A stretch of DNA of 64,000 nt from Citrobacter sp. Marseille-Q6884 (lineage in GTDB: Bacteria; Pseudomonadota; Gammaproteobacteria; Enterobacterales; Enterobacteriaceae), in assembly GCF_945906775.1 (NCBI RefSeq), contig NZ_CAMDRE010000002.1, forward strand, positions 1,488,001 to 1,552,000, read 5' to 3'. A model generated the notes under the pieces. It worked only from the letters and a program-made list of their open reading frames with translations, searched no databases and was not told the origin of the DNA. Below, one piece after another: positions 1 to 8,506 of the stretch. Made by a program: the position numbers and the translations under genes. How positions within the stretch are numbered: the stretch's first letter is position 1; each line of letters opens with the position of its first letter.

Positions 1-2
1 GA

Positions 3-800
3 TGGTGGATGTGGAATTACTACATGCAATCCCCCTGGACGCGCGACGGAAAAATCCGTGCTGAACAAGTCAGTATCACACCGCAAGTGTCCGGCAGCAT
101 TACTGCGCTCAACGTTAAAGATAATCAGTTCGTGAACGAAGGCGACGTGCTGTTTGTTATCGACAAGACACCGTTTCACATTGCCGAACTGAATGCACAG
201 GCCCAGTTGGCAAAAGCCCGCTCTGATCTGGCAAAAGCCAATAATGAAGCCAATCGCCGCCGCCATCTGTCGCAGAATTACATTTCCGCCGAAGATCTGG
301 ATACCGCAAACCTCAATGTGAAAGCCATGCAGGCAAGCGTCGAAGCAGCCGAAGCCACGTTGCGCCAGGCACAGTGGCAACTGACGCAGACCGAAATTAA
401 AGCTCCGGTTGCAGGCTGGGTCACGAACCTTTCGACGCGAACCGGGGATTACGCCACCACGGGAAAACCCCTGTTTGCCCTTGTCGACAGCCACTCTTTT
501 TATGTGATGGGTTATTTTGAAGAAACCAAACTCCGTCACATTCGTGAAGGGGCACCGGCGCTCATTACCTTATACAGCGGCAATATAAAGTTACAGGGTC
601 ACGTAGCCGGGATCGGGCGTGCCATTTATGATCAAAGCGTTGAAAGCGATTCTGGCCTCATTCCTGACATTAAACCAAACGTGCCATGGGTTCGTCTGGC
701 GCAACGGGTTCCTGTTCGTATCGAATTTGACGCCTTGCCGCGCGATGTCACACTGGTATCGGGAACTACCTGCAGCGTGTCTGTCGGTCAACCAAAATGA
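3..800 (+). CDS. ydhJ: HlyD-family periplasmic adaptor YdhJ (5' end outside window)
   Basis: Membrane-fusion (adaptor) subunit expected to link the inner-membrane pump encoded next door to an outer-membrane channel. The visible part begins inside the N-terminal membrane anchor: codons 3-11 read W-W-M before NYYMQSPW, and E. coli YdhJ has WWLWNYYMQ here, so the ATG at 9 is internal and roughly 20 residues are missing. A biotinyl-lipoyl half (TPQVSGSI), an alpha-helical hairpin rich in Ala/Gln, a second lipoyl half (IKAPVAGWV) and a beta-barrel (VMGYFEETKLRHI) follow in the usual HlyD order. The stop overlaps the next start as ATGA, which indicates translational coupling with ydhK. Identity is sure; the substrate is not known, and the FUSC partner suggests aromatic acids or similar compounds. 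Confidence 0.95.
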   Translation, partial: WWMWNYYMQSPWTRDGKIRAEQVSITPQVSGSITALNVKDNQFVNEGDVLFVIDKTPFHIAELNAQAQLAKARSDLAKANNEANRRRHLSQNYISAEDLDTANLNVKAMQASVEAAEATLRQAQWQLTQTEIKAPVAGWVTNLSTRTGDYATTGKPLFALVDSHSFYVMGYFEETKLRHIREGAPALITLYSGNIKLQGHVAGIGRAIYDQSVESDSGLIPDIKPNVPWVRLAQRVPVRIEFDALPRDVTLVSGTTCSVSVGQPK

Positions 801-2812
801 AAGGGCTACCGTTGACGCCAGCCAGTTTGCCCTGGTTTAAAGCCACATCAGGACAGTGGCGCTACGCGCTGCGTAACACCATTGCGATGTGCCTGGCGTT
901 GACGTTCGCTTACTATCTGAATCTGGATGAGCCTTACTGGGCAATGACCTCTGCTGCCGTGGTCAGTTTCCCAACCGTTGGCGGCGTGATCAGCAAAAGC
1001 CTCGGGCGCGTGGCGGGCAGTCTACTGGGCGCCACGGCCGCATTAATCATTGCCGGTCATACCCTTAACGAACCCTGGATGTTTTTGCTCAGCATGTCAG
1101 CCTGGATTGGCTTGTGCACCTGGGCCTGCGCGCACTTCACCAATAACGTCGCCTACGCCTTTCAACTGGCAGGCTATACGGCGGCGATCATTGCTTTTCC
1201 GATGGTGAATACCATCGAGATTACCCAGCTTTGGGATATCGCCCAGGCCCGCGTGTGTGAGGTTCTTGTCGGGATTCTGTGCGGCGGTGTCATGATGATG
1301 ATTCTGCCAAGCACCTCCGATGGCACCGCGCTGCTGACCGCGCTGAAAAATATGCATGCGCGCTTACTGGAACATGCCAGTTTACTCTGGCAACCCGAAA
1401 CCACCGATGCTATCCGTTCCGCGCACGAAGGGGTTATCGGTCAAATTTTGACCATGAATTTACTGCGTATCCAGGCGTTCTGGAGCCACTATCGCTTTCG
1501 CCGTCAAAATGCCCTCCTCAATTCCCTGCTCCATCAACAGTTGCGTCTGACCAGCGTGATCTCGAGTCTGCGCAGAATGCTGCTGAACTGGCCACATCCT
1601 CCCGCCAACACCCGGGAGGTCATCGAGCAGCTATTAAGCGCACTGGTAAAATCCAATGCCGACAGTTACACGGTGGCACGGATTATCGCTCCCCTTCGCC
1701 CCGTGGATAAGAGCGACTATCGACACGTAGCTTTCTGGCACCGACTGCGTTATTTCTGTCGTGTCTATCTGCAAAACAGTCACTATCTGCACCTGCTGGA
1801 AAAAGGTATCACTGCCGAGCGTATCACCGTGAAACGTACGCCAGGACTTGCCCGTCATACCGATAACGCAGAGGCCTTATGGAGCGGATTACGTACCTTC
1901 AGTACGCTGATGGTGATCGGAGCCTGGAGCATAGGGGCGCAATGGGAATCCGGTGCCGGGGCGTTAACGCTCGCCGCCATCAGTTGCGTGTTGTATTCCG
2001 CCGTTGCCACGCCGTTCAAATCACTCTCTTTGCTGATGCGCACGCTGGTCCTGCTGTCGTTGTTCAGCTTTGCGGTCAAATTCGGCCTGATGGTACAAAT
2101 CACCGATCTCTGGCAGTTCATCCTCTTTCTCTTCCCGCTGCTCGCCACCATGCAACTGCTGAAGTTACAAATGCCGGCGCTGGCGGGACTTTGGGGACAG
2201 TTGATCGTGTTTATGGGATCGTTCATCGCGGTGACCAATCCTCCCATTTATGATTTCGCTGATTTCTTGAATGACAATATGGCGAAGATTACCGGCGTAG
2301 CGATTTCCTGGCTGGCCTTCGCGATCCTGCGACCCGGTTCTGATGCGCGGAAAAGCCGCCGTCATATTCGCGCGCTGCGTCGGGATTTTGTTGACCAGCT
2401 CAGCCGGCACCCGTCACTGAGCGAAAATGAATTTGAGTCATTGACCTATCATCATGTGAGCCAACTGAGTAACAGCCAGGATGCGCTGGCCCGACGCTGG
2501 TTGTTACGCTGGGGCGTCGTGTTGCTGAATTGCTCGCATGTGGTCTGGCAACTGCGCGCCTGGGAAACGCGGTCTGATCCACTTGCGCGCGTCCGGGACG
2601 TCTGCATTTCACTGCTGCACGATGTGATGAGCGTGCGTGGCGTACAGCAACGACCGCTTAATGCCACGCTCAACGAACTCCTGCGCATATGCGATACGTT
2701 GGCTCGCCATCATCAACCCGCCGCACAAGAACTGGCGGCGCTGATTTGGCGACTGCACTGCTCACTGTCTCAACTTGAACAGGCACCGCCGCCGGGTACG
2801 TTGAGTCCTTAA
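797..2812 (+). CDS. ydhK: FUSC/AaeB-type inner-membrane efflux protein YdhK
   Basis: A 671-aa inner-membrane protein of the fusaric-acid-resistance (FUSC/AaeB) family, the same length as E. coli YdhK. It shows two hydrophobic blocks: about residues 20-170, with several membrane segments beginning RNTIAMCLALTFAYYL, and about 365-520. Each block is followed by a charged cytoplasmic domain, which is the internal-duplication layout of the family. It overlaps ydhJ by 4 bp, so the pair is read as a two-component efflux unit. It ends immediately before the convergent sodC stop, with no spacer at all. The transported compound cannot be told from sequence. Confidence 0.94.
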   Translation: MKGLPLTPASLPWFKATSGQWRYALRNTIAMCLALTFAYYLNLDEPYWAMTSAAVVSFPTVGGVISKSLGRVAGSLLGATAALIIAGHTLNEPWMFLLSMSAWIGLCTWACAHFTNNVAYAFQLAGYTAAIIAFPMVNTIEITQLWDIAQARVCEVLVGILCGGVMMMILPSTSDGTALLTALKNMHARLLEHASLLWQPETTDAIRSAHEGVIGQILTMNLLRIQAFWSHYRFRRQNALLNSLLHQQLRLTSVISSLRRMLLNWPHPPANTREVIEQLLSALVKSNADSYTVARIIAPLRPVDKSDYRHVAFWHRLRYFCRVYLQNSHYLHLLEKGITAERITVKRTPGLARHTDNAEALWSGLRTFSTLMVIGAWSIGAQWESGAGALTLAAISCVLYSAVATPFKSLSLLMRTLVLLSLFSFAVKFGLMVQITDLWQFILFLFPLLATMQLLKLQMPALAGLWGQLIVFMGSFIAVTNPPIYDFADFLNDNMAKITGVAISWLAFAILRPGSDARKSRRHIRALRRDFVDQLSRHPSLSENEFESLTYHHVSQLSNSQDALARRWLLRWGVVLLNCSHVVWQLRAWETRSDPLARVRDVCISLLHDVMSVRGVQQRPLNATLNELLRICDTLARHHQPAAQELAALIWRLHCSLSQLEQAPPPGTLSP

Positions 2813-3334
2813 TTATTTGATCACACCACAGGCGAAACGCGCCCCGCCACCGCCAAGCGGTTTAGGCTGATCGGACATATTATCGCCGCCCACATGGATC
2901 ATCAGCGCCTTACCTTTAACATCCTCCAGCGATGTTAACCGTGGGGCGATTACGGAGGTTGTCGCATTCCCGTCATTGTTCACCACTAATAGCGGCAAAT
3001 CGCCCATGTGTCCGGCCCCTTCGGGTCCTTCATGTTTACCGGTTTTATGTGGATCATAATGTCCCCCCGCCGATTCCGCAGCAGAGGCTTTACCTTCTTT
3101 TATGGCAGGCTGACAGCTGCCATTGGCGTGAACATGAAAACCATGCTCGCCCGGCGGCAGGGCTTTTAAATTGGGCGTAAACTCCAACCCTTTGGCGGTT
3201 TCAGAAATGGTCACCGAGCCAATCGCCTGGCCGACGCCTTGCGACGTCACCAGGTTTATCTCAACGTTTTCACTGGCAGCCTGCGCACCCGCACAGGCCA
3301 GTAGAGTGATTATGGCCAAACTTAAACGCTTCAT
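2813..3334 (-). CDS. sodC: Periplasmic Cu,Zn superoxide dismutase SodC
   Basis: Converts superoxide to peroxide and oxygen in the periplasm. The 173-aa product starts with a clear signal peptide (MKRLSLAIITLLACAGAQA, cleavage before ASENVEI). Metal ligands are visible in GFHVHANGSC, the bridging-histidine region GGHYDP and HMGDLP, followed by the electrostatic-loop sequence MIHVGGDNMSD. The final Cys of RFACGVIK should form the conserved disulphide with the Cys of NGSC. It is transcribed towards ydhK and the two stop codons abut. Length and motifs match the monomeric enterobacterial SodC type. Confidence 0.96.
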   Translation of the reverse strand: MKRLSLAIITLLACAGAQAASENVEINLVTSQGVGQAIGSVTISETAKGLEFTPNLKALPPGEHGFHVHANGSCQPAIKEGKASAAESAGGHYDPHKTGKHEGPEGAGHMGDLPLLVVNNDGNATTSVIAPRLTSLEDVKGKALMIHVGGDNMSDQPKPLGGGGARFACGVIK

Positions 3335-3415
3335 ACGACCTCCGTCAAATAGCTCTCTGATTGATAAGTGTAAACCAGTGACGCAAATTTGAACGGCGAA
3401 CCGTAGAAAACGACA

Positions 3416-4312
3416 TTAAGGCACGTCGTAACCCAGCGCGGCTTTACGGATACGGAACCATTGTTGACGCGACATCGTCAGCGATTCGGCTTCAATCGCG
3501 GCCCGCACGCGCTCAATTTTACCCGAGCCAATGATAGGCAGCGGTTGTGATGGCAGACGTAAAATCCACGCATACACCACCTGCTCAATAGACTGGGCAT
3601 TCAGCTCTTCAGCTACCACGGCAAGCTCATTGCGCAACGGCTGAAAAGCATCATCATTGAACAGGCGACCACCGCCCAGACAGGACCAGGCCATCGGTCG
3701 GATACGTAGTTGCTGCAGTTGATCTAACGTACCATCCAGCAGAAGTGGCTGATGTACCGGAGAAATTTCGACCTGGTTGGTCGCAAGCGTAAACGGCAGG
3801 CGTGATTGCAGCAGTGAAAACTGCGCTGGCGTAAAGTTGGACACCCCAAAGTGGCGCACCTTGCCGCTATGGTGCAGCTTTTTAAACGCCTCTGCCACCT
3901 CGTCCGCATCCATTAGCGGGTCGGGACGGTGGATCAGCAACAGATCCAGATGGTCAGTTGCCAGTAGCTTCAGTGATTGCTCGGCACTGGAAATAATGTG
4001 GGCGCTGTCAGTGATGTAATGACCAAGTTTGTTTTCCGCTCGCGCCGTCGTGGCAATGCCGCATTTGGTCACGATCTGCATTTTTTCACGCAGATGTGGC
4101 GCCAGTTTCAGCGCCTCGCCGAATGCCGCTTCGCACTGGTATCCGCCATAAATATCCGCATGATCGACGGTGGTGATCCCCAGATCCAGATGTTCCTCAA
4201 TGAAGCTGACTAACTGACGGGCGGACATATTCCAGTCCATCAACCGCCAGTACCCCATGACAAAGCGAGAAAATTCCGGGCCCTGCGGCGCAATAGTAAT
4301 ACGCTGAACCAT
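3416..4312 (-). CDS. ydhF: Aldo-keto reductase family oxidoreductase YdhF
   Basis: A 298-aa NADPH-type aldo-keto reductase of the YdhF branch (TIM barrel). The catalytic tetrad can be seen: Asp and Tyr in DHADIYGGY, Lys in VTKCGI and His in LLIHRPDP. The cofactor-binding end (PLPIIGSGKIERVRAA) matches the family. It lies upstream of sodC on the same strand with an 81-bp gap and downstream of ydhL with a 49-bp gap. The physiological substrate is unknown; reduction of small carbonyls is the general family role. The start ATG at 4312 is kept because the protein begins at the usual family N-terminus (VQRITIAPQGPEFSR). Confidence 0.93.
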   Translation of the reverse strand: MVQRITIAPQGPEFSRFVMGYWRLMDWNMSARQLVSFIEEHLDLGITTVDHADIYGGYQCEAAFGEALKLAPHLREKMQIVTKCGIATTARAENKLGHYITDSAHIISSAEQSLKLLATDHLDLLLIHRPDPLMDADEVAEAFKKLHHSGKVRHFGVSNFTPAQFSLLQSRLPFTLATNQVEISPVHQPLLLDGTLDQLQQLRIRPMAWSCLGGGRLFNDDAFQPLRNELAVVAEELNAQSIEQVVYAWILRLPSQPLPIIGSGKIERVRAAIEAESLTMSRQQWFRIRKAALGYDVP

Positions 4313-4361
4313 AGCAGCTTCCTTTTAAGTGAATGTGCATCGAGTATACGCAATTGCGATT

Positions 4362-4601
4362 TTAAAAGAGTGAAGGTTGTTGCGGTTCTTCTGGCGGGTT
4401 GGGTTTGTTTGCGCGTAATTTACGCATAAGACGCTGACGACAAAGCCGCAGCACCTCCTGTTTTTCGGCGTCGCTCATTTTTTGCCAGTTAAAACGCTCA
4501 TCCCGGCTGCGAAAACATCCACGACAAAAACCGCGATCGTCAGACTGACAGATCCCGCGGCATGGACTCTGGACGGGGAAAAACTCCAGCTGTTCGGCCA
4601 C
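4362..4601 (-). CDS. ydhL: DUF1289 small cysteine-rich protein YdhL
   Basis: A 79-aa protein of the DUF1289 family, identical in length to E. coli YdhL. The family signature is present: SPCRGICQSDDRGFCRGC, with four cysteines spaced like a metal site and followed by RSRDE and a W-Q-K motif. The C-terminus is basic then proline-rich (NPPEEPQQPSLF). Function is unknown. It is divergent from nemR, and its start lies about 70 bp from the first NemR box, so its promoter region is shared with nemRA. Confidence 0.92.
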   Translation of the reverse strand: MAEQLEFFPVQSPCRGICQSDDRGFCRGCFRSRDERFNWQKMSDAEKQEVLRLCRQRLMRKLRANKPNPPEEPQQPSLF

Positions 4602-4672
4602 ACCCCCTCCTTAAATCAGTTTGATACCTTTATTGAAGACGTTAACTGAATTTCTGGCAAGCGCTATTGCAT

Positions 4673-4688
4673 TAGACCGACTGGTCTA
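4673..4688. promoter_or_regulatory. NemR operator (box 1)
   Basis: TAGACCGACTGGTCTA has perfect 6-bp inverted arms (TAGACC/GGTCTA) around a 4-bp centre, 14 bp before the nemR start. NemR is known to repress nemRA from a palindrome of this form. The position overlaps the expected core promoter, which fits repression by occlusion. Confidence 0.88.
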
Positions 4689-4702
4689 TTACACTCCTTC
4701 CC

Positions 4703-5302
4703 ATGAACAAAGTCACTGAACACGATACACGTGAACATCTTCTGGCGACCGGCGAGTTGCTGTGCATGCAGCGCGGCTTTACCGGGATGGGCTTAAGCGA
4801 ACTGCTAAAAACCGCAGAGGTTCCTAAAGGTTCGTTTTATCACTATTTTCGCTCAAAAGAAGCGTTCGGTGTTGCGATGCTGGAACGCCATTATGCCGCC
4901 TATCACCAACGACTGGCTGCGCATTTTGATGCGGGCGCAGGAAACTATCGCGACAGAGTGCTGGCTTATTATCAGGAAACCCTGAACCAGTTTCGTCAGC
5001 ATGGCATTATTAGCGGATGTTTAACCGTCAAACTGTCTGCCGAAGTGTGCGATCTCTCAGAAGATATGCGTACGGCGATGGACAAAGGCGCACGACACAT
5101 TATTACGCTATTAGCGCAAGCGCTGGAAAACGGGCGAAACTGCCACTGTTTGTCATTCATGGGCGAACCGTTGCAACAGGCACAGGTGCTGTATGCCTTG
5201 TGGTTGGGGGCGAACCTGCAGGCCAAGATTTCTCGTAGTGCCACACCGCTGGAAAATGCGCTGGCGCACGTTAAAAACATCATTACTACGCCTGGCGTTT
5301 AA
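4703..5302 (+). CDS. nemR: TetR-family repressor NemR, electrophile/hypochlorite sensor
   Basis: A 199-aa TetR regulator. The N-terminal helix-turn-helix is at about residues 27-50 (MGLSELLKTAEVPKGSFYHYFRSKEAF, of which GSFYHYF is the recognition helix). The ligand domain holds cysteines in ISGCL and AEVCDLS and a lysine in QAKISRS; in E. coli NemR a redox cysteine and a lysine in this region sense HOCl, N-ethylmaleimide and methylglyoxal. First gene of the nemRA(-gloA) unit, autoregulated through the box at 4673. A hairpin overlaps its stop codon and a second box precedes nemA. Confidence 0.95.
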   Translation: MNKVTEHDTREHLLATGELLCMQRGFTGMGLSELLKTAEVPKGSFYHYFRSKEAFGVAMLERHYAAYHQRLAAHFDAGAGNYRDRVLAYYQETLNQFRQHGIISGCLTVKLSAEVCDLSEDMRTAMDKGARHIITLLAQALENGRNCHCLSFMGEPLQQAQVLYALWLGANLQAKISRSATPLENALAHVKNIITTPGV

Positions 5303-5316
5303 CAGGCGTTTTTATT
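5288..5316 (+). terminator. Terminator-like hairpin overlapping the nemR stop
   Basis: ACGCCTG (5288-5294) pairs with CAGGCGT (5303-5309), followed by TTTTTATTT. The nemR stop codon (5300-5302) lies in the loop, so ribosomes finishing nemR would disrupt it. It could reduce read-through into nemA. Confidence 0.55.
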
Positions 5317-5327
5317 TCCTTTATCAC

Positions 5328-5342
5328 TAGACGACCGGTCTA
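5328..5342. promoter_or_regulatory. Second NemR-type palindrome before nemA
   Basis: TAGACGACCGGTCTA keeps the outer TAGAC/GTCTA arms of box 1 with a one-base shorter centre, and contains an inner GACCGGTC palindrome. It ends 14 bp before the nemA ATG, beside its Shine-Dalgarno sequence. It could be a second operator for a nemA-proximal promoter or a weak NemR site. Confidence 0.55.
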
Positions 5343-5356
5343 TTCAGGAGTACCAC

Positions 5357-6454
5357 ATGTCATCTGAAAAACTGTTTACCCCGCTTAAAGTGGGTGCGAT
5401 CACGGCAGCAAACCGCGTATTTATGGCGCCGCTGACGCGTCTGCGTAGCATTGAACCTGGCGACATCCCCACTCCGCTGATGGCCGAGTATTATCGTCAA
5501 CGCGCAAGCGCAGGCCTTATCATCAGTGAAGCCACGCAGATTTCCGCACAGGCGAAAGGGTATGCCGGGGCACCTGGTTTACACAGCGACGCGCAAATTG
5601 CAGCATGGAAAAAAATCACCGCTGCCGTACACGCTGAGCAAGGTCACATCGCCGTACAACTGTGGCATACCGGTCGAATTTCTCACGCCAGCCTGCAACC
5701 AAACGGACAAGCTCCGGTTGCGCCTTCTGCCATCAGCGCAGGAACTCGCACCTCACTGCGTGATGAAAACGGTCTGGCAACGCGTGTCGATACCTCAATG
5801 CCGCGCGCGCTGGAAACCGAAGAAATTCCGGGGATCGTGAATGATTTCCGTCAGGCAATTGCCAATGCGCGTGAAGCAGGCTTTGACATGGTGGAACTGC
5901 ACTCTGCCCACGGTTATTTACTGCACCAATTCTTGTCCCCTGCTTCTAACCACCGCACCGATCAGTACGGCGGCAGTGTCGAAAACCGTGCACGTCTGGT
6001 GCTCGAAGTCGTTGATGCCGGCATCAAAGAATGGGGTGCCGATCGCATTGGTATTCGTGTTTCTCCAATCGGTTCTTTCCAGAACGTCGATAACGGCCCG
6101 AACGAAGAAGCCGATGCGCTATACCTGATCGAACAACTCGGTAAACGCGGTATCGCTTACCTGCATATGTCCGAGCCTGACTGGGCCGGTGGTCAGCCAT
6201 ACAGCGACGCGTTCCGCGAAAAAGTTCGCGCACGTTTCCATGGCCCTATTATCGGCGCAGGCGCCTATACGCCAGAAAAAGCCGAGGCGCTGATTGAGAA
6301 AGGTCTGATCGATGCCGTTGCCTTTGGTCGCGCCTATATCGCTAACCCGGATCTGGTCGCCCGACTGCAACGCAAAGCCGAGCTGAATCCGCAGCGCGCT
6401 GAAAGTTTCTATGGCGGCGGCGCGGAAGGTTATACCGATTACCCTACCCTGTAA
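5357..6454 (+). CDS. nemA: N-ethylmaleimide reductase NemA (old yellow enzyme)
   Basis: A 365-aa FMN-dependent ene-reductase that reduces activated alkenes, N-ethylmaleimide and nitro compounds with NADPH. The old-yellow-enzyme TIM barrel is complete: VFMAPLTRLRS near the N-terminus, the flavin/substrate segment AVQLWHTGRISH, the active-site helix region VELHSAHGYLLHQFLSP, NHRTDQYGGS and the phosphate-binding end VAFGRAYIANPDLV. The SD AGGAG is 7 bp upstream of the ATG. It follows nemR by 54 bp, a gap that holds a hairpin and a second NemR-like box. gloA follows, as in E. coli. Confidence 0.96.
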   Translation: MSSEKLFTPLKVGAITAANRVFMAPLTRLRSIEPGDIPTPLMAEYYRQRASAGLIISEATQISAQAKGYAGAPGLHSDAQIAAWKKITAAVHAEQGHIAVQLWHTGRISHASLQPNGQAPVAPSAISAGTRTSLRDENGLATRVDTSMPRALETEEIPGIVNDFRQAIANAREAGFDMVELHSAHGYLLHQFLSPASNHRTDQYGGSVENRARLVLEVVDAGIKEWGADRIGIRVSPIGSFQNVDNGPNEEADALYLIEQLGKRGIAYLHMSEPDWAGGQPYSDAFREKVRARFHGPIIGAGAYTPEKAEALIEKGLIDAVAFGRAYIANPDLVARLQRKAELNPQRAESFYGGGAEGYTDYPTL

Positions 6455-6541
6455 CGGCACAAGCACTACGCTAGATTGAGATGCAAGGATGCATGCCACA
6501 AAAATGCAGTCTGCCAGACACTGTTCTTAATCCTGCATTGA

Positions 6542-6563
6542 TAGCGGCGTAACAACGCCGCTA
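6542..6563. other. Perfect hairpin in the nemA-gloA gap
   Basis: TAGCGGCGT and ACGCCGCTA form a 9-bp perfect stem with an AACA loop, 49 bp before gloA. There is no U-run after it, so it is not a standard terminator. It may be an RNA-stability or attenuating structure within the nemRA-gloA transcript. Confidence 0.5.
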
Positions 6564-6611
6564 TACTAAAACAACATTTTGAATGTATTAGCCATTTTAA
6601 AGGGGATACAG

Positions 6612-7019
6612 ATGCGTTTACTTCATACCATGCTGCGCGTGGGTGACCTGCAGCGTTCCATCGATTTTTATACCAACGTCCTGGGCATGAAACTGCTGCG
6701 TACCAGCGAAAACCCTGAATACAAATACTCTCTGGCCTTTGTCGGTTACGGTCCTGAAACCAGTGAGGCTGTTATCGAGCTGACTTATAACTGGGGTGTC
6801 GATAGCTACGAGCTGGGAACCGCTTATGGTCATATCGCCCTGAGCGTGGACAACGCGGCTGAAGCCTGCGAGCGTATTCGTCAGAACGGCGGTAACGTCA
6901 CCCGTGAAGCCGGTCCGGTAAAAGGCGGCACGACAGTTATCGCCTTTGTGGAAGATCCAGACGGCTACAAAATTGAATTAATTGAAGAGAAAGACGCAGG
7001 CCGCGGCCTGGGTGACTGA
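6612..7019 (+). CDS. gloA: Glyoxalase I (lactoylglutathione lyase) GloA
   Basis: Isomerises the methylglyoxal-glutathione hemithioacetal to S-lactoylglutathione. The 135-aa product has all four Ni ligands at the E. coli positions: His5 (LLHTML), Glu56 (AVIEL), His74 (YGHIAL) and Glu122 (YKIEL). I chose the ATG at 6612, preceded by AAAGGGG, over an in-frame ATG at 6579, because residue 1 of E. coli GloA starts MRLLHTML. Methylglyoxal detoxification here fits with nemR/nemA upstream, since NemR also responds to methylglyoxal. Confidence 0.96.
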   Translation: MRLLHTMLRVGDLQRSIDFYTNVLGMKLLRTSENPEYKYSLAFVGYGPETSEAVIELTYNWGVDSYELGTAYGHIALSVDNAAEACERIRQNGGNVTREAGPVKGGTTVIAFVEDPDGYKIELIEEKDAGRGLGD

Positions 7020-7113
7020 TCTCCAACCGGGCGCAGTTCATCTGTGCCCGTGGTTTTATCCTCATCATTTTGCCATAATACGCGCTGCAATTTTCCCGTA
7101 TTAAGAGACCCAG

Positions 7114-7761
7114 ATGTCCGATAACGCTCAACTTTCCGGTCTGTGTGACCGTTTTCGTGGTTTTTATCCTGTCGTCATCGACGTAGAAACAGCAGGATTT
7201 AACGCCAAAACCGATGCGCTGCTCGAAATAGCCGCCATCACACTGAAAATGGATGAACAAGGCTGGCTGATGCCGGACATGACGTTGCATTTCCACGTCG
7301 AGCCGTTTGAGGGAGCGAATCTGCAACCTGAAGCGCTTGCGTTTAACGGTATCGACCCGAGCAATCCGCTGCGTGGTGCGGTCAGTGAATACGACGCGTT
7401 GCATGCCATTTTCAAAATGGTGCGCAAAGGCATCAAAGACAGCGGTTGCAATCGGGCGATCATGGTGGCGCATAATGCCACCTTCGATCACAGCTTCATG
7501 ATGGCAGCAGCTGAACGCGCATCTCTGAAACGTAACCCGTTTCACCCGTTCGTCACCTTTGATACCGCGGCACTCAGTGGGTTATCACTGGGTCAGACGG
7601 TTCTGTCGAAAGCGTGTCTGGCCGCGGGCATGGAATTTGATGGCACTCAGGCGCACTCAGCCCTGTATGACACAGAACGCACGGCGGTTCTGTTTTGCGA
7701 AATTGTTAACCGCTGGAAGCGACTTGGTGGTTGGCCGCTCCCTGTGCCTGAAGAGGCATAA
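7114..7761 (+). CDS. rnt: Ribonuclease T
   Basis: A 3'-5' exoribonuclease that trims stable RNA 3' ends and tRNA CCA. The 215-aa product has the DEDDh active site: Asp and Glu in VIDVETAGF, Asp in AHNATFDHSF, and His/Asp in AHSALYDTERTA. In E. coli lhr lies between rnt and grxD; here rnt runs straight into a shared terminator and convergent grxD. The long basic C-terminus (NRWKRLGGWPLP) is typical of the family. Confidence 0.96.
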   Translation: MSDNAQLSGLCDRFRGFYPVVIDVETAGFNAKTDALLEIAAITLKMDEQGWLMPDMTLHFHVEPFEGANLQPEALAFNGIDPSNPLRGAVSEYDALHAIFKMVRKGIKDSGCNRAIMVAHNATFDHSFMMAAAERASLKRNPFHPFVTFDTAALSGLSLGQTVLSKACLAAGMEFDGTQAHSALYDTERTAVLFCEIVNRWKRLGGWPLPVPEEA

Positions 7762-7780
7762 CGCGCCAATAATCAGGCAT

Positions 7781-7814
7781 AAAAAAAGCGACCACTCTCA
7801 GGTCGCTTTTTTTT
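7781..7814. terminator. Bidirectional terminator between rnt and grxD
   Basis: A7-GCGACC pairs with GGTCGC-T8 around a 7-nt loop. The A-run and T-run flank the stem symmetrically, so it can terminate both convergent genes. Confidence 0.9.
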
Positions 7815-7825
7815 ACTTCTGCTGA

Positions 7826-8173
7826 TTATTCAGCATCTGGCTCTTCGGTTTTGTACTTCGCCGCAGTTTCTTTAATCAGCTGTTGCAGCTCACCGCGCTG
7901 GTACATTTCAATTAAAATGTCGCAACCGCCTACCAGCTCACCATCAACCCACAGCTGTGGGAAGGTTGGCCAGTTTGCATATTTCGGCAGCTCGGCGCGA
8001 ATATCCGGGTTTTGCAGAATATCAACATAAGCAAAGCGTTCACCACAGGCGGACAGCGCCTGCACAGCCTGAGCGGAGAAACCGCAGCTTGGCAGTTTAG
8101 GAGAACCTTTCATGTACAGGAGAATCGGGTTTTCAGCGATCTGGCGCTGGATTTTTTCGATAGTGGTGCTCAT
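7826..8173 (-). CDS. grxD: Monothiol glutaredoxin GrxD
   Basis: A 115-aa monothiol glutaredoxin that carries [2Fe-2S] clusters with glutathione and BolA partners. The CGFS active site sits in KLPSCGFSAQAVQ near residue 30. The glutathione-binding segments WPTFPQLWVDGELVGGCDI are intact. Length and sequence match E. coli GrxD (YdhD). It is convergent with rnt and shares the terminator at 7781-7814; its promoter lies in the 333-bp gap shared with mepH. Confidence 0.96.
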   Translation of the reverse strand: MSTTIEKIQRQIAENPILLYMKGSPKLPSCGFSAQAVQALSACGERFAYVDILQNPDIRAELPKYANWPTFPQLWVDGELVGGCDILIEMYQRGELQQLIKETAAKYKTEEPDAE

Positions 8174-8506
8174 TATCTTGCTTCCTTAAACTTCTTTTAC
8201 GGCAGTAGTCTGACATTGTAACGGGTCAGGCAGGCAACGGAAAATAACATTTTCATTACGCCTTATTATTTTATCGCCTGTCGTTAAAAGTTGCATTCAT
8301 AATCTCACTTACCCCCTTAAAGCGTGTGGATTTGCTTATCTGTTCATCAGTTCGGTCTTTTTTTGCTGTTTTTTTTTGCGGTCGGTAACGAAACACAGTT
8401 GTAAACGAAAAAAGCTATTAAGTTTCCCGTTTCTATAGATTAGAATCATCAAGTTTTGTAAATCACACGCAGGCACGATAGACCTGCCTTACCAGAGGAC
8501 TGCTCA
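8174..8506. other. Divergent intergenic region grxD/mepH
   Basis: 333 bp without a gene that I can support. It is T/A-rich, with long T tracts around 8357-8378, and must hold the promoters of the divergent grxD and mepH genes. I see no convincing small RNA, riboswitch or palindrome. Confidence 0.6.
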
